From NCBI GenBank assembly GCA_012976225.1, contig JAAVVG010000002.1, forward strand, positions 1,674,001 through 1,738,000: 64,000 nt of DNA. The letters are read 5' to 3'. This document shows positions 33,726-44,667 of the stretch, one piece after another. Both the position numbers and the translations under genes were made by a program. The first letter of the stretch is position 1. Every line of letters starts with the position of its first letter. Source of the DNA: Golubevia sp. BC0850. Taxonomy: Eukaryota; Basidiomycota; Exobasidiomycetes; Golubeviales; Golubeviaceae. The notes under the pieces were generated by a model that was given only the letters and a program-made list of their open reading frames with translations, ran no database searches and had not been told where the DNA came from.

Positions 33726-35638
33726 ATGGGAGACAGAAAGACTCGCAACAGCAGTAATTCTATTCCTACAAATGAAATGAATGATGCATACGTGATCAGT
33801 ACTCCTTCAAGACCTCAGGCAGAAGGAGAAGCAGATGGAGAAAGAGATGAAGAGGGAGAGGGAGAGGGAGAAAGAGGGGATTCAAGTTTTTCACCTTTCT
33901 TCAATCAATTCATCAATACCAATTCAAGTCCAATTCATCAATCAAATCAAATTCTTGATCAACACAACAGCAACACACCAACCAGAGAGGGAGCTGTCAC
34001 AAGGAGAGGTTCAGTCATGGTTCCTCAGAGAGCAATGGCTGTCTCCAATAGAACTCCTCAACCATCTCTATTGAAACAATCAACTTCCACTTTATCTTCG
34101 ACTTATTCAAGACTTGATTCAACTTCATCATCTGGTGGTTCTTCTCATTCTCATTCATCTTCATCTTCCTCTTTCACTTTACCTCCAACTTCATCTTCCC
34201 CCTCTTCAACTCTACCCTTCTTTCCAACCCCAAAAAGTTTCTTCAAGTCTTCAAACTCTCAATTTTCTAATCCAACGATCGATTTAATCAATTTAGCCAA
34301 GCTTCATACTTCACAATCAGAGGTCAAAGAGGAACTTGAACCTGAACCTGATCAGGCAATCCCTTCCTCGATGTCTTCCTCTGCTGGAGAATCAGAGGTT
34401 GAGACTAGAAAAGTCAGAAGGGGAACTAGAAGTAGAGCTGTAGCAGAGCCTAGAGCTTTAACAGTATCTAAGGAGGGAGGCAAGAAAAGGAGGACTACCA
34501 ACAAGGAAGAGCAACAGAGATTGTCGGAGGAGTTCGATAGGAATTCCTATCCTGATGCCGAGACCAAAGCTCACTTATCTTTGGAATTGAATATGACCGC
34601 ACAGTAAGTTTCACAGTTGGGTCTGAGCAAGGGAAGATGAAAGCACAAAGGAGCTGAGGATCTTACCAAGCCCAACCCCCCCCCTCTTCTCTCTCCTTCG
34701 AAAAAAGGGCCGTATCTATCTGGTTCGCCAATCGTAGAATGAACAAACGTAACATGGGTTCTAGGTTTCCAGACAATCGTGAAAGATCCAATTCTCCTCT
34801 TCCTCTTCCCCCATCTACTACTGCCTCCGCTTCAGTTCGAAAGATCACAATCAAAAGATTTTCTAGATTCGCAAGTCCCCCTGAAGCGTCTACGATTAGG
34901 AGTGAAAGTCCAGATCTTAATCACCCAACCTTCGATGAAGAACTCAACAGCAAAGACAATCACTCCCGATCTCTTTCAACTCCTCCAATTCTTTCTTTTC
35001 GTCAATCATCAATTGGTAGATCAAAGAGATCAAGAAGTTCTTCCAGCTCTTATTTGTTGGGATCCAGGGGGATTCGTGAGAAGAAGCAGAAAAAGAGACC
35101 AACTTTGGAGGAAGTGGCTAACAAATTCGCTCTCCTGTCAGAAGAGGACTCGGACGAAGATCCTAAAGGAAAGGGAGACGGAAATCCTCCTGAGACAGTA
35201 AAAGACACTCAACTAACTATCAAACGTACTACAAATTTACCTCTAATCTCAACAGAAGAAGAAGATGACTTTTCTTTCGTTTCACAAGCTTCCAGATCTT
35301 CACCTTCAATGTCATCTCTTCCAACTTTCTCTATCACTAGTGATTATGAATCTACTCCGGATAGTTCTTTCTCTTCTTCTACATCTTTATCTGCTCCTTC
35401 AGCTTCAACTTCTTCCAAAGAACAATCGATGCTCAAAGAGACCTCAAATCTTCACTTTAAGAAAGAATCGACAAAACCCTCAGCTGGACTGGGGTTGTTC
35501 TTGAACACTGATGAGAAAGGAAGAGCAAGTCTTGGATCTACTCAAGTTAAGAAGGAAAGTTTGGAAAATCAATCTTTTGGGAGTGTATCTTCTGGATCTG
35601 CTCTACATAGGTTGTTACTCAAGAGATCTGGTCAATGA
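33726..35638 (+). CDS. Homeodomain transcription factor (non-TALE)
   Basis: Predicted nuclear DNA-binding protein of 602 aa from two exons, 33726-34603 and 34708-35638, with a GTAAGT donor and an acceptor after a C-run and short A-run. The homeodomain covers about residues 251-310: KKRRTTNKEEQQRLSEEFDR opens helix 1, and the recognition helix reads AVSIWFANRRMNKR. Spacing from Phe20 to Trp48 is 28 residues, the classic 60-residue form without the TALE insertion. Trp48, Phe49, Asn51 and Arg53 are present, but position 50 is Ala, where Gln, Lys or Ser is usual. The intron falls just before the recognition helix. The flanks are long, Ser-rich and probably disordered, with acidic patches. It lacks a divergently transcribed partner, so it does not look like a mating-type HD pair. 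Target genes unknown. Confidence 0.88.
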
Positions 35639-36435
35639 TTTGGGAACTCTTCGGAGAGAGACAAATAAGCGTGAGGATTCAATTTAAAGCAACTTGAAAC
35701 TTTTTCAAAGGGCATTCGAAGTTATTCACAAGATTTACTCCTTCACTTTTCATTTGCTCCTTAACGCAAAAGACGACCCCACATTATAAGATCAATCACA
35801 ATAGCATCGCATTCATCCAACAAACATCTCAGCAATTCAGAAAAACTCTCAAGATCAACTCAAACCTGCAAACGATCAAACCAAGAAGAAACCAAAACAT
35901 AAAGCACGCAATCAATCGACCTCTCAAATCCAAATGCAAATCAAATCTGCACCCAGTCATTCGCTACATTCCTCATTTTCTCAAGCTCATAAACAGAACC
36001 AACCAAAATTCCTTTCTCATTCTCGCTTCTCTTTCTTCACACCATCTTTAAAACCTTTCCGACTTTTTCTTTTCGCCTCGTTTCGATCTCATAACTTCCT
36101 CAATTCAAAGTTCAATACTCACCTCGAAAGAAACCTCAAATCCAATCTCAATCTTAACTTATAAAATGACACCCAATTTAAAGAAAGCGTAGAGAATCCA
36201 CAGACCCAAGTCAAAACACAAAAGCAAAACGAAAACAGACTCGCATCTTCTTGTAACAATATTTCCACTTATTTTCACGAATCTATCGAATCTTGTTCTG
36301 ACAATCTTCTTTCGAACACTGCACTGCTTCGCAACAGCTCCAGTGATTGTGCGAAGTTACTGAACTAATTCTTTCGAGCGAGTGGAATGATGGTCAAATT
36401 TTAATCATCTCGCATCCACTCCTCTGCTTTGTGTC

Positions 36436-36674
36436 TGACTTCACTCAGTCATCATATCTGATTGTGAGAACACTGCACACATAGAAAGAAAGCTCTGATC
36501 TTCAAGGACCAGGTAAACCAAGTCGATTCTTTCTCCAGATGGTTAGGTTCGTCTTCCGCTTTCAGTAACTCATGTCTTGTGAAAAAATCAATCAGAGCCG
36601 TGATATCTCGGTGAGGAAAGAACTGAAGCAAATCAAAGCATCAGAAATGAGAAGAAGAACTTGAAAAGAGGTTG
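36436..36674 (+). repeat. Direct repeat copy A, about 240 bp
   Basis: It pairs with 38160-38393 in the same orientation. Shared blocks in the same order include AACACTGCACAC, a block around CTGATCTTCAAGGACCAGG, CGTCTTCCGCTTTCAGTAA, GCATCAGAAATG and TTGAAAAGAGGT, with substitutions and small indels between them. By eye roughly three quarters of positions match. Origin unknown. Confidence 0.75.
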
Positions 36675-38159
36675 AGGTGAGAGCGTGAGAGCCAGCTGGG
36701 ACTTGGGAGGGAAGAGAAAGACTGAGCTGTTGCTTTTTCAATATATTTCTTCCTTTCTATTCAACTGAATTCACGCATACTGTAGACTGTTTCTGACCAA
36801 AGAAACAAAGAAAGGATGGAGCTCTCCATGAGCATGAACTGGTACTCCACCGACATGTAATTCGCATCGAAGGGGATCCGCTCGGAGGGCTTCTCTTAAT
36901 CATATCGATCTGAAACTCACCAAGATGATCAAGAACAGTTGTCCAGATCTCGAGAAGAGAAACAAAGTGAAATGGATTCCTCTATCCCTCGAGCGGGGCT
37001 GAGTCCACCTTCAACTTTTCAACTTGCCTCTCTCTCGTCCACTGGAGATGTCCGAAGATGTGTTCTCTCCCTAACTTATGTCTCCCTATCTGATCTTTGT
37101 CCTCTTCTCGCCTTTCATTCTGACCGCTGCCCAATCGACTCACCTCAGATTCTTCCCTCGTCATCGTTCTTTGCATCTCATCGAATCTATTCCTTTCTTG
37201 ATCCAACTTTCAACTCGCTTTACTCTAAAGATGTTCGCCTACTCATTACTAATACTCTACTTTCACCATCTCTTCAACCACGTTGTCTAGCTAGAGCTCT
37301 TTATTAGGAGATAGCGTTTGGAGAATGTTGCCTCGTCGCAATCTCTTTTGACAACGATGAGGATGCGAAGGGGAGGATAGGAGAGTGGAGGCAGTTAATG
37401 GAGGAGTAACGATCTATTAGAGAACTATGAGCGGGAGATTGGGAAGAAAAGAGTGAGAAGCGAATGGGGTGAAAGTTCGACTTTGAAGAGGTGTGGAAAG
37501 GAAAAAGAAGCACGGACGATCTTCAGTCCATACTCAGCTTACTTCAGCCATCCGCTCCCAATCGCATATTCTTAAGATTGGTCTTAAACTACGCAGGATA
37601 GAAAGTCGGCAAAAGTTTCATTACAGAGGCAAGGGTCAACAACATGAAGGAGATTCAACCGACGCTGGGGGAATTGAGATCTCCGGTAGGAACAAAAATC
37701 GGAATCTCCAACCAGAAGAAGACGAAAATAGATTTGACCTAACTACCGTAACAGATAGAAGGAAGGAGTCAAAGACTATAGAAATTCCCGAGAGAGCTGG
37801 CTAGACAGAAGATCAAGCTTTCGATCAAGCCTCCTCTAATTCCCGGCCAGGAGAGGAACCACTTTCTCTGAAAAAAGATCTAGGTGGGAAACTCAAACTT
37901 CCTCCTGAAGGTGTAAGGATTGGAAGAGGTGAGAGAGCAGACGAAAACATGAGCTCTTCGGTCGCAAGGGTAGATCCACCTCGATCGACAGCCACCTGTA
38001 GAGCACAGAAAAAGGCCAATTGTTCCTAAAGTTCCTTCCAGCTTCCAGAAAGGAGTGGTAGGAGAGCAGATACTCTAGGGAAAGCAATCATCCCTTGACC
38101 ATGTCGTCTCAATTCTTCAGGCGAAGATAGGCTGCCTTTGGTCGTGTGGAAGCCACTCG

Positions 38160-38393
38160 TGACTTGACTCGGGCATTTTATCTGATTTTGAAAACACTGC
38201 ACACCCAGAAAGAAACCTCTGATCTTCAAGGACCAGGTAAGTGGTAAACCAAGTGATTCTTTCATCTCGAGATAGTCAGGTCCGTCTTCCGCTTTCAGTA
38301 ATCAGTGTCTTATGAAATGATCAATTAGAACTGTGATCAAGAATCGAAGCAAAGGAAAGCATCAGAAATGCGAAGAAGGAGTTGAAAAGAGGT
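38160..38393 (+). repeat. Direct repeat copy B, about 235 bp
   Basis: Partner of copy A, about 1.7 kb downstream of it. Relative to copy A it carries a short insertion after the AGGTAA block. It ends about 290 bp before the DUF1776 start codon, so it may belong to that gene's promoter. Neither copy encodes a long open frame. Confidence 0.75.
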
Positions 38394-38494
38394 TTGCGAT
38401 TAGCGCATCAGCGACTTCTCTCTTCTCTCCCACCCCACCCCTCGTTCGACGTCAAGGTAAGTGTCTATAGAGTTTGTAGATCAAATCAGCCACT

Positions 38495-38534
38495 ATCCAA
38501 TCCAATCCAATCCAATCCAATTCAATCCAATCCA
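38495..38534 (+). repeat. AATCC microsatellite
   Basis: About seven or eight imperfect copies of a TCCAA pentamer, inside the probable 5' leader intron of the DUF1776 gene. Confidence 0.8.
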
Positions 38535-38681
38535 GTTCCAATGCAAGCAGAGAAAAGAGAAGCCGCAAAGCCACCATCCATCTGATACTCCTAATCAGCT
38601 CAGATCTCAGAGTCTCAATCTGACCCGACTCTCTTCTGCCACCTTTGAATTGACTCTCATCTCAGTTCTAGTCAACTGTCA

Positions 38682-41224
38682 ATGCCAACGCTTTCTGAAT
38701 TAGAAGATTGGATAGAACAGCAAATTCCACGTAATCTGGTAAGTCTAACCCTAATCTCTCATTCACCTCACAGCCCACTCAATCACTCTACAATGCTGAC
38801 CTTACTCAACCCTCTCTCTGATCTTCATCCTCAATTCAACCATCTCAGCACGATCTACCATCCAAACTTCATGAATCGCTTTCAATCTACTACGAATCAC
38901 TCTACCATGAGTTAACTCGATATGGATCTCCATTACCAGATCTCTCTTCCTTAGGTTTACCTTCCCTTTCTCAAATAGAAGAAAGTTTACCTTTCAACAC
39001 TTCTTTAACTTCGACTCCACCAGTCATCTCTACTCCTCCAGGATTGATGGAAAGAACTTCTGATCATCTGTCTAGAAATTCAGGGAGATACCTTACCTCC
39101 GTTTCAATCGGATTAGGATTGGCACTATGTTATTCCTATGGAGTCGGAATCGGAAGTTCAAAAAATAGAAAGGGGAAAGGTAGAGAGATTGACTGTAAGA
39201 GAGCTAGTTATTGGTTCGATTGGAGAGGTGATAGAAAGAGATTGGCTAGGGTTGAAAGGGGATTGAGGAGGGAAGCTGTCGGTGAGTGTCCCCTTTTAAG
39301 CTGAGATTATAGTTTTCATTGGTTTGGAAGTGTAAATGTTGAATCAATCAGGGATGAAGTAGTCTCTGAATCTCGGGAAAAAAAAGCAAGGGGCTTCGAG
39401 TTGCTGCGCCTCTCTCTTTCCCTTGGAGGACCTCCTCCAACACTCATCTGATCAAATCCTCAATTTTCTATAAACTTCGCTTCTACAGTCGTACTAGGAG
39501 CCGACACACCCTTAGGACGATCCCTAGCACTCTCCCTTTCAACCTCTTCCAACCTGATAGTTCTCTGTACTATCTCCTCTCCCTCATCTTTCTCTTCCTT
39601 CGAATCTTTAATCCCCCCATCATCACGAGGATATATCAAAGCTCTTCTGTTAGACTTTCAAGATCCAGTTTCATCAATTCCAACTTTCATTAGAGACATC
39701 AAAGCAGCTTTGAATTTACGTTGGCCAAGTACAACTGCTGGAGATCCTTATTCAAAGAAAGGAGAAGAAATCAGTCTGATTGGAATCGTTAATTGTTTAA
39801 GTTACCTTCCGGATACTGGTTCTGGAAATGAATTAGGAGATTTAGAAATCGATCCAACGAATTTAACTCAATTGTTGGATGGACATGTCACTACTCCTTT
39901 ATGTGTCATCTCTTCTTTATTACCCTTTTTGAAAACTAAAACTTCTGGTTATTTGAAATCTTTGAGTAACAATCATTATGTTGATAGAGGGGAATTTGAA
40001 TTGAGTCCAACTTCTACTGTCATTTCTATTCTACCAAGTTTAAGTCTTAGGGTTTCTTTACCTGGAAAACTAAAGGAAGGAATTATTTCAAAAGCTGTGT
40101 CAAGTGGAATGGACGCTCTTAGAAGAGAGAATCTAGCAATGGAATTCAATCAACTCCACGAAGATGGAGAAGATGAAATGAATCTTGGTAGAAGAGAAAT
40201 TAGGTTTAGTACCTTGACTTTAAGTGCTGGAAATGCCTTTTCTTTCGATTTGGGAAAGGATTCTTCAACCTTAATTGGGAATGCTTCTCAATCAACCTCT
40301 TCAATTAGATCAGATTCTTCCTTTTCAAATCCCAATCGACCTAAGTTAATCACTTCCGGTTCGAATTCTAATACTTCAACTCTTTCAACTTGGAATTCAA
40401 GAGACCAACATACTAAGTTGGTTACTTCTAAAGTCTCTGAAATGCTCTTGACCAAGAGTGGTTATAGATTGAAAGGGATTCAAAACCTTCATCTTGGATC
40501 TGAGAAGAAATTCTTATTTGGTATGATTTCTCGTAACAATCCAACTTCAACTCAAGCTCAAGGTACAACACCTAGAAATTCAACCACTAAATCTGGTAAA
40601 ACCAGATTCTCATTCAATTCGAGATTAGCAAGTTTCAAAGCTTCTGTCTGTTCGATCTATGGTTCGATTAGAAATTCTTCTCTTCATTACTTAACTTCTT
40701 TATCCCATTTCTTAATTGAAGATCTTTCTCAAGATGCAGTGGACTTCTTCATCGCTTTGCATTTAAGTAAGAACAAAAGACAAATCAGAAGATCGAGAGA
40801 GAAAAGTTTAAGGGAATTGGGAAATTCTTCTACTTTCAATACTTCTTCTTCATCCAATAGAAGATCTACTATCAGACAATCTGAAGTCTTACAAACTCCT
40901 TCCAATACCTCTACTCCTGTCAGTTCAATACCAAGCTCGGTCAATCCTGGTTCTAATTCCAATTCTGGAAGTTCAGGTTCTGGATCTGAAGAAGAAGGTT
41001 ATGAAATCGATTCTAATGATAGTCAAATGACTGCCTCTATGGAGTTTGAAGCTCCTAGAAACATCAATTTCAATTCTCAAGAAAGAGAAACTGAAATGAG
41101 TTCTTCTCAACATGAAGATTTGCAGAGATCTGAAGGTACGGCTAGTCAAGAGGGGAGTGTGATGGGTGAAAGTTGGGTTAGACTTAATGACTCTTCAACT
41201 CAGTCTCAGTCTCAGGCAGAGTGA
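38682..41224 (+). CDS. DUF1776-family protein, SDR-like
   Basis: Fungal protein with a Rossmann-like region related to short-chain dehydrogenases; no reaction is established for the family as I know it. Three exons: 38682-38738, 38849-39281, 39489-41224; phases agree, 741 aa. The N-terminus (MPTLSELEDWIEQQIPRNL) is followed by SIYYESLYHELTRYG, a hydrophobic segment YLTSVSIGLGLALCYSYGVGIG that may cross a membrane, and a basic stretch. The SDR-like part begins VVLGADTPLGRSLALSLS, resembling the glycine-rich nucleotide site in position, with LLLDFQDP and IVNCLSYLP later. A Ser-rich C-terminal extension of about 250 residues ends the protein. The classic YxxxK catalytic motif was not evident, so a non-catalytic role is possible. 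Confidence 0.75.
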
Positions 41225-41745
41225 AGGTCTTTCGGTGTTCCCCTTTTCGTTTTAATCATTTGCTTACCTGTACATAGGAATTTCAAGAACCTGAGTGGCC
41301 ATACAAGAATCTCCATTCAATGAACCCCCCCCCTTTCTTCTATTCTATTTTCTGCTCTTATATCACATGTCCTTCTCTTTGGTCTCTTTCAAACTCTTTT
41401 TCCACAAAGCTACCTTGTACAGTCATTCTTCTCTTTTCCTCTGTTCTCCGCTGTACCCGTAGTGGTAGGTCGATGTCTCAAATAAGATCTTTCTGTGCCG
41501 TTTAAGTCAATTCTCTCTGATGGCCCAAGAGCTTGAAAAAGGTTAGTCAGTGAGAAGTACTTCAATTCAAGGAAAGAGAGAGAAGTGCTTGAATCAGCTC
41601 GATTTGAGTCAACTTGGAAGAGCTATAGGGCTCTCTCTATCTCCCGCTCCGCCTATCAGCTTCTCTTTCAATCCAAGATCGTACGTTCCCCTTTCTCTCC
41701 AACCCTGAGATATCAATATAGAAAGTGTAGCTTCTAGTCAAGATT
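41225..41745. other. Intergenic, DUF1776 to SGF73
   Basis: This 521-bp gap holds a 9-C run at 41325-41333 and pyrimidine-rich sequence. The SGF73 promoter is presumed to be here. No gene was seen. Confidence 0.5.
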
Positions 41746-44390
41746 ATGAGCTCTTCTCTGAATTGGGATGACATCTTTGAAGCCACAAACTCAACTCGTA
41801 AGTCGCATACCTTTACTCTCAGATCAGTCAGACTTCTGATCTCAATTGAGTTGTGCCTCCCGTGCTTTGCTACCTCGTGAATTTCAAACAGCCGCATCCA
41901 GTCCCTCATCCAACGATTCCTCTTCGAAACAAGCCAATAATCAATCATCTTCTTCTTCTTGGAGAACCTCTGATTTGGACGTGACTGATTTTGGACCTTC
42001 AACTCTAGATGACGACATCCAGTTACTTAAGTGTTTCAATTGTGGAAAGGTTGTGTTGAAGGAAGCTGGTGATTTCCATAAGAGTGAGTCATTGGATTGC
42101 AGGATCATCCAGGATAGAGTGGGATTGGATTGAGACAGAGCTTGGTGGAGGGACAACAAGTCTTCTCTTCTTGCGTTCAGAGCTAGATAGAAGTTCAGAT
42201 AATGCTGGGATTCCATACTTATGTATCGGACTGGAGGTAGTTGGAGAGGATTAATGCGATCGTGACATCAAATTGGGTCAGGTAGAGATGAGCTCGAGAA
42301 GTGACTCTCTCCAGCTTCAAAACTCGACATTGCCGTTCACTTGGAGGTACAGCAGACGAAATCACATCTTCTCATCCACAAGCTTAGAATAAAGACGAAG
42401 CACGGAAGACTGGGCTCAAGAGCTTCTGCCTGACCAGCTCTACTCTGCTTTCATCAAGAACTCTTACAAAGGTCCAAATCTTCTCAAAAGATGAGGCAAC
42501 CCTTCAAGAGGGAATCTCACTGAATATTCGATGTCTAGTGGAGAGAAGAGCTCGTCTTTGAAGTTGCTGCAGCTCATCAGAAGCACTCGAATCTTATTCG
42601 TTTTACCTTTCCCCCATTTCTCTCTTCTTCCTCAGAGAATTGCAAGCTCACACAAGACATCGTTGACGGAAAGGTTTCTCCAAGTGTCATGGGAGATGAC
42701 AACAGAGTTGAGGGTAAGTAGACAACTCTCGATGGTGATCTCAAATCACAAAAGACATCGTGGCCTAATCTCTACCTTCCGCCACTCAAACCCTCTCAAT
42801 TGAAGTTCGTAATCATTCGGAACCTCTTGGAGCTGAGACTAGTGCTGTGACTGCTATGTTGAAAGAAGGCAAATTGACAAAGAAAGCAGAAGCAGATTTG
42901 AGGAGGATGCAGAAGGCGGAAGCCAGAGAAAGGAAAGGGCTCAAAGGCAAGAAAGGTGAGTTCCGAGCCGGCTTCCCATGGTCAATCCAGCATGATTCCA
43001 TGGAAAGCTTAACAAAGACTTTATCTCCTCAATCCTTCTCTCTCCAGCCCAACCTCACGATGTCGATCGTCAGTGCGGAGTCATCAACGAAAAAGGACTT
43101 CCATGTACTCGTTCTTTAACCTGCAAGACCCATTCGATGGGCGCTAAACGAGCAGTCCCTGGTCGATCTCGTGACTATGACATTCTTCTCTTTGAATGGC
43201 AGAAAGCGACGAATCCTGGCTTCCTAGCTCGAGTAGAGGAAAAGGAAAGGGAGCAGGCTGCAGCTGCAGAAGCGGCTGCCATCGAAGCCGAAAGGAAGAA
43301 GAACGAACCTGAACCTGCTCCAAAGGGCAAGAAGAGAAAGAGAAGACAGACAGGAGGAGAAGATGGAACTCTGGACGGAGTGCTAATCAACTCGAAACGA
43401 GCAGACGAAGGCGAGATGGACATGTGGGAGCTAGGTGCTGACGACGACGACGTGGATAGAGAACTCGGAGATCTGATCTCTTCTATCAGCGGACAATCTC
43501 ATATCAAGTCCAATCCTGCTCTAATTCCTCCAACGTCTTCTCATTCCACCTTCAACATCTACAACCCAATTCTTTTCTCAAGGTCCACAACTCATCTAGC
43601 GGCTTATCAAGCAATTGCTGCCTCTCTACCTCAACCTCTAGCAACACGGAGTTTTGCTGGGACCTACACTTCTAGATCTAGAGTGTTGAGAGGCAAGGGA
43701 GAAGCTAGCAGAGGAGTCAAGGTCAATCCTGGAACTGCAGCTCATTCGTGGATTCTGTTGAAAGAGGGCTTGAAAGTTGGAAGGGAAAGTCAGGAGCAGA
43801 TGACTGCTAGATTTTCAAAACAACAGAACAACCTTAATCTCAAGCAAGGACAACAAGTTAATGGGAATCAACTCAACGGTCAACCTAGGCAACTACCTAT
43901 CCTCACCCCTCAACAATTCAATTCTCTTCCTCCTCATCAACAAGCAGAGTATCTCAAAGTTCAACAATTTCAACAGAATCAACTTAGGCTTCAAGCTCAA
44001 GTCAGGGCTCAGAATCAGAATAAAAATGGGAATCAAATGACCACAGCCGACCCTCAAATCTTCGCCCAACAAGCGCAGGCGCAAGCACGAGCTCAAGCTC
44101 AAGCCATAGCGATGCAGCAGCAGCAGCAACAACAGCAACAACAGCACAATCAAATTCCAATGCCTCAACCTCAACAACAGATCCAACCAAATCAACCGAA
44201 CGCTCAGGCAGCATTGATTTCGCAACAGATGAGAAAGGCTCTAGCTGGTCTTACGGAAGAGCAGCGGTTATCAATGTCGAAGATGACTCCACAGCAGCAG
44301 AGAGACCTCATGTCTCGTCTGTTGCAAGGTTCCTTCAGACTCAATAGTCAAAATCAGCAGAATGGCGCTCCTGTCGCTCAAGCCCAGTAA
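41746..44390 (+). CDS. SGF73: SGF73/ataxin-7-like SAGA subunit
   Basis: Anchors the deubiquitinase module to the SAGA co-activator in the nucleus. Five exons: 41746-41797, 41892-42083, 42636-42713, 42806-42955, 43048-44390; phases close, 604 aa. An N-terminal zinc-binding motif reads [17 protein letters not shown] then KNC, split by intron 2. The diagnostic SCA7 domain follows: [19 protein letters not shown], then [18 protein letters not shown]. The C-terminal half is rich in Gln, including an uninterrupted polyQ run near the CAG/CAA tract at 44113-44146, as in ataxin-7. The first intron uses the acceptor at 41890-41891; nearer AGs meet a stop or break frame. Intron 2 is 552 nt, the second longest complete intron in the window. 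The orthology is firm. Confidence 0.93.
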
Positions 44391-44667
44391 TCGCCAGTGC
44401 TTCTCCTTCTCACGTAAATACAATTCAATTTCGCTGCCCGTTCATCTTGTTAACCATGATTCTTCTGTACTACTCCTTCTTGCGCCAATAATGTGGATCA
44501 AAACCGTCCCCAAAAGAAATGCTCCGGAGGGGTCCCTGATAACCGGTATGAGCTCGGGACCAGGAGCACCGATCGAGTCTTGCGCATGTTCATTTTGACT
44601 TTGGGTTTCTGGTTTCTATCGCAAACCATCTGTCTTCTTATCTCCTTCACACAAACCGAAAAAGTAA

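Larger units (their letters stand above)
35639..38681. other. 3 kb gene-free stretch with a direct repeat pair
   Basis: The longest stretch without a supported gene. It holds the homeodomain gene's 3' flank, two diverged direct repeats (about 36436-36674 and 38160-38393), short chance open frames between them, and on the right the promoter and leader of the DUF1776 gene. That leader has a likely intron with GTAAGT donor near 38458 and CTCAG acceptor near 38664. Open frames inside (for example 36939-37307) show no domain or splice logic. Confidence 0.5.

Noticed and set aside
33726-35638. Homeodomain gene as part of a basidiomycete mating-type (HD1/HD2) locus
   Set aside because: Only one homeodomain gene is present, with no divergent partner and no typical flanking markers. 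A general regulator is more likely.
36939-37307. 123-codon plus-strand open frame between the two direct repeats
   Set aside because: Low-complexity translation of pyrimidine-rich DNA, with overlapping frames on both strands and no recognisable motif.
36436-38393. The direct repeat pair as ends of a mobile element
   Set aside because: I see no terminal motif, target-site duplication or element coding sequence between the copies, so I left the origin open.
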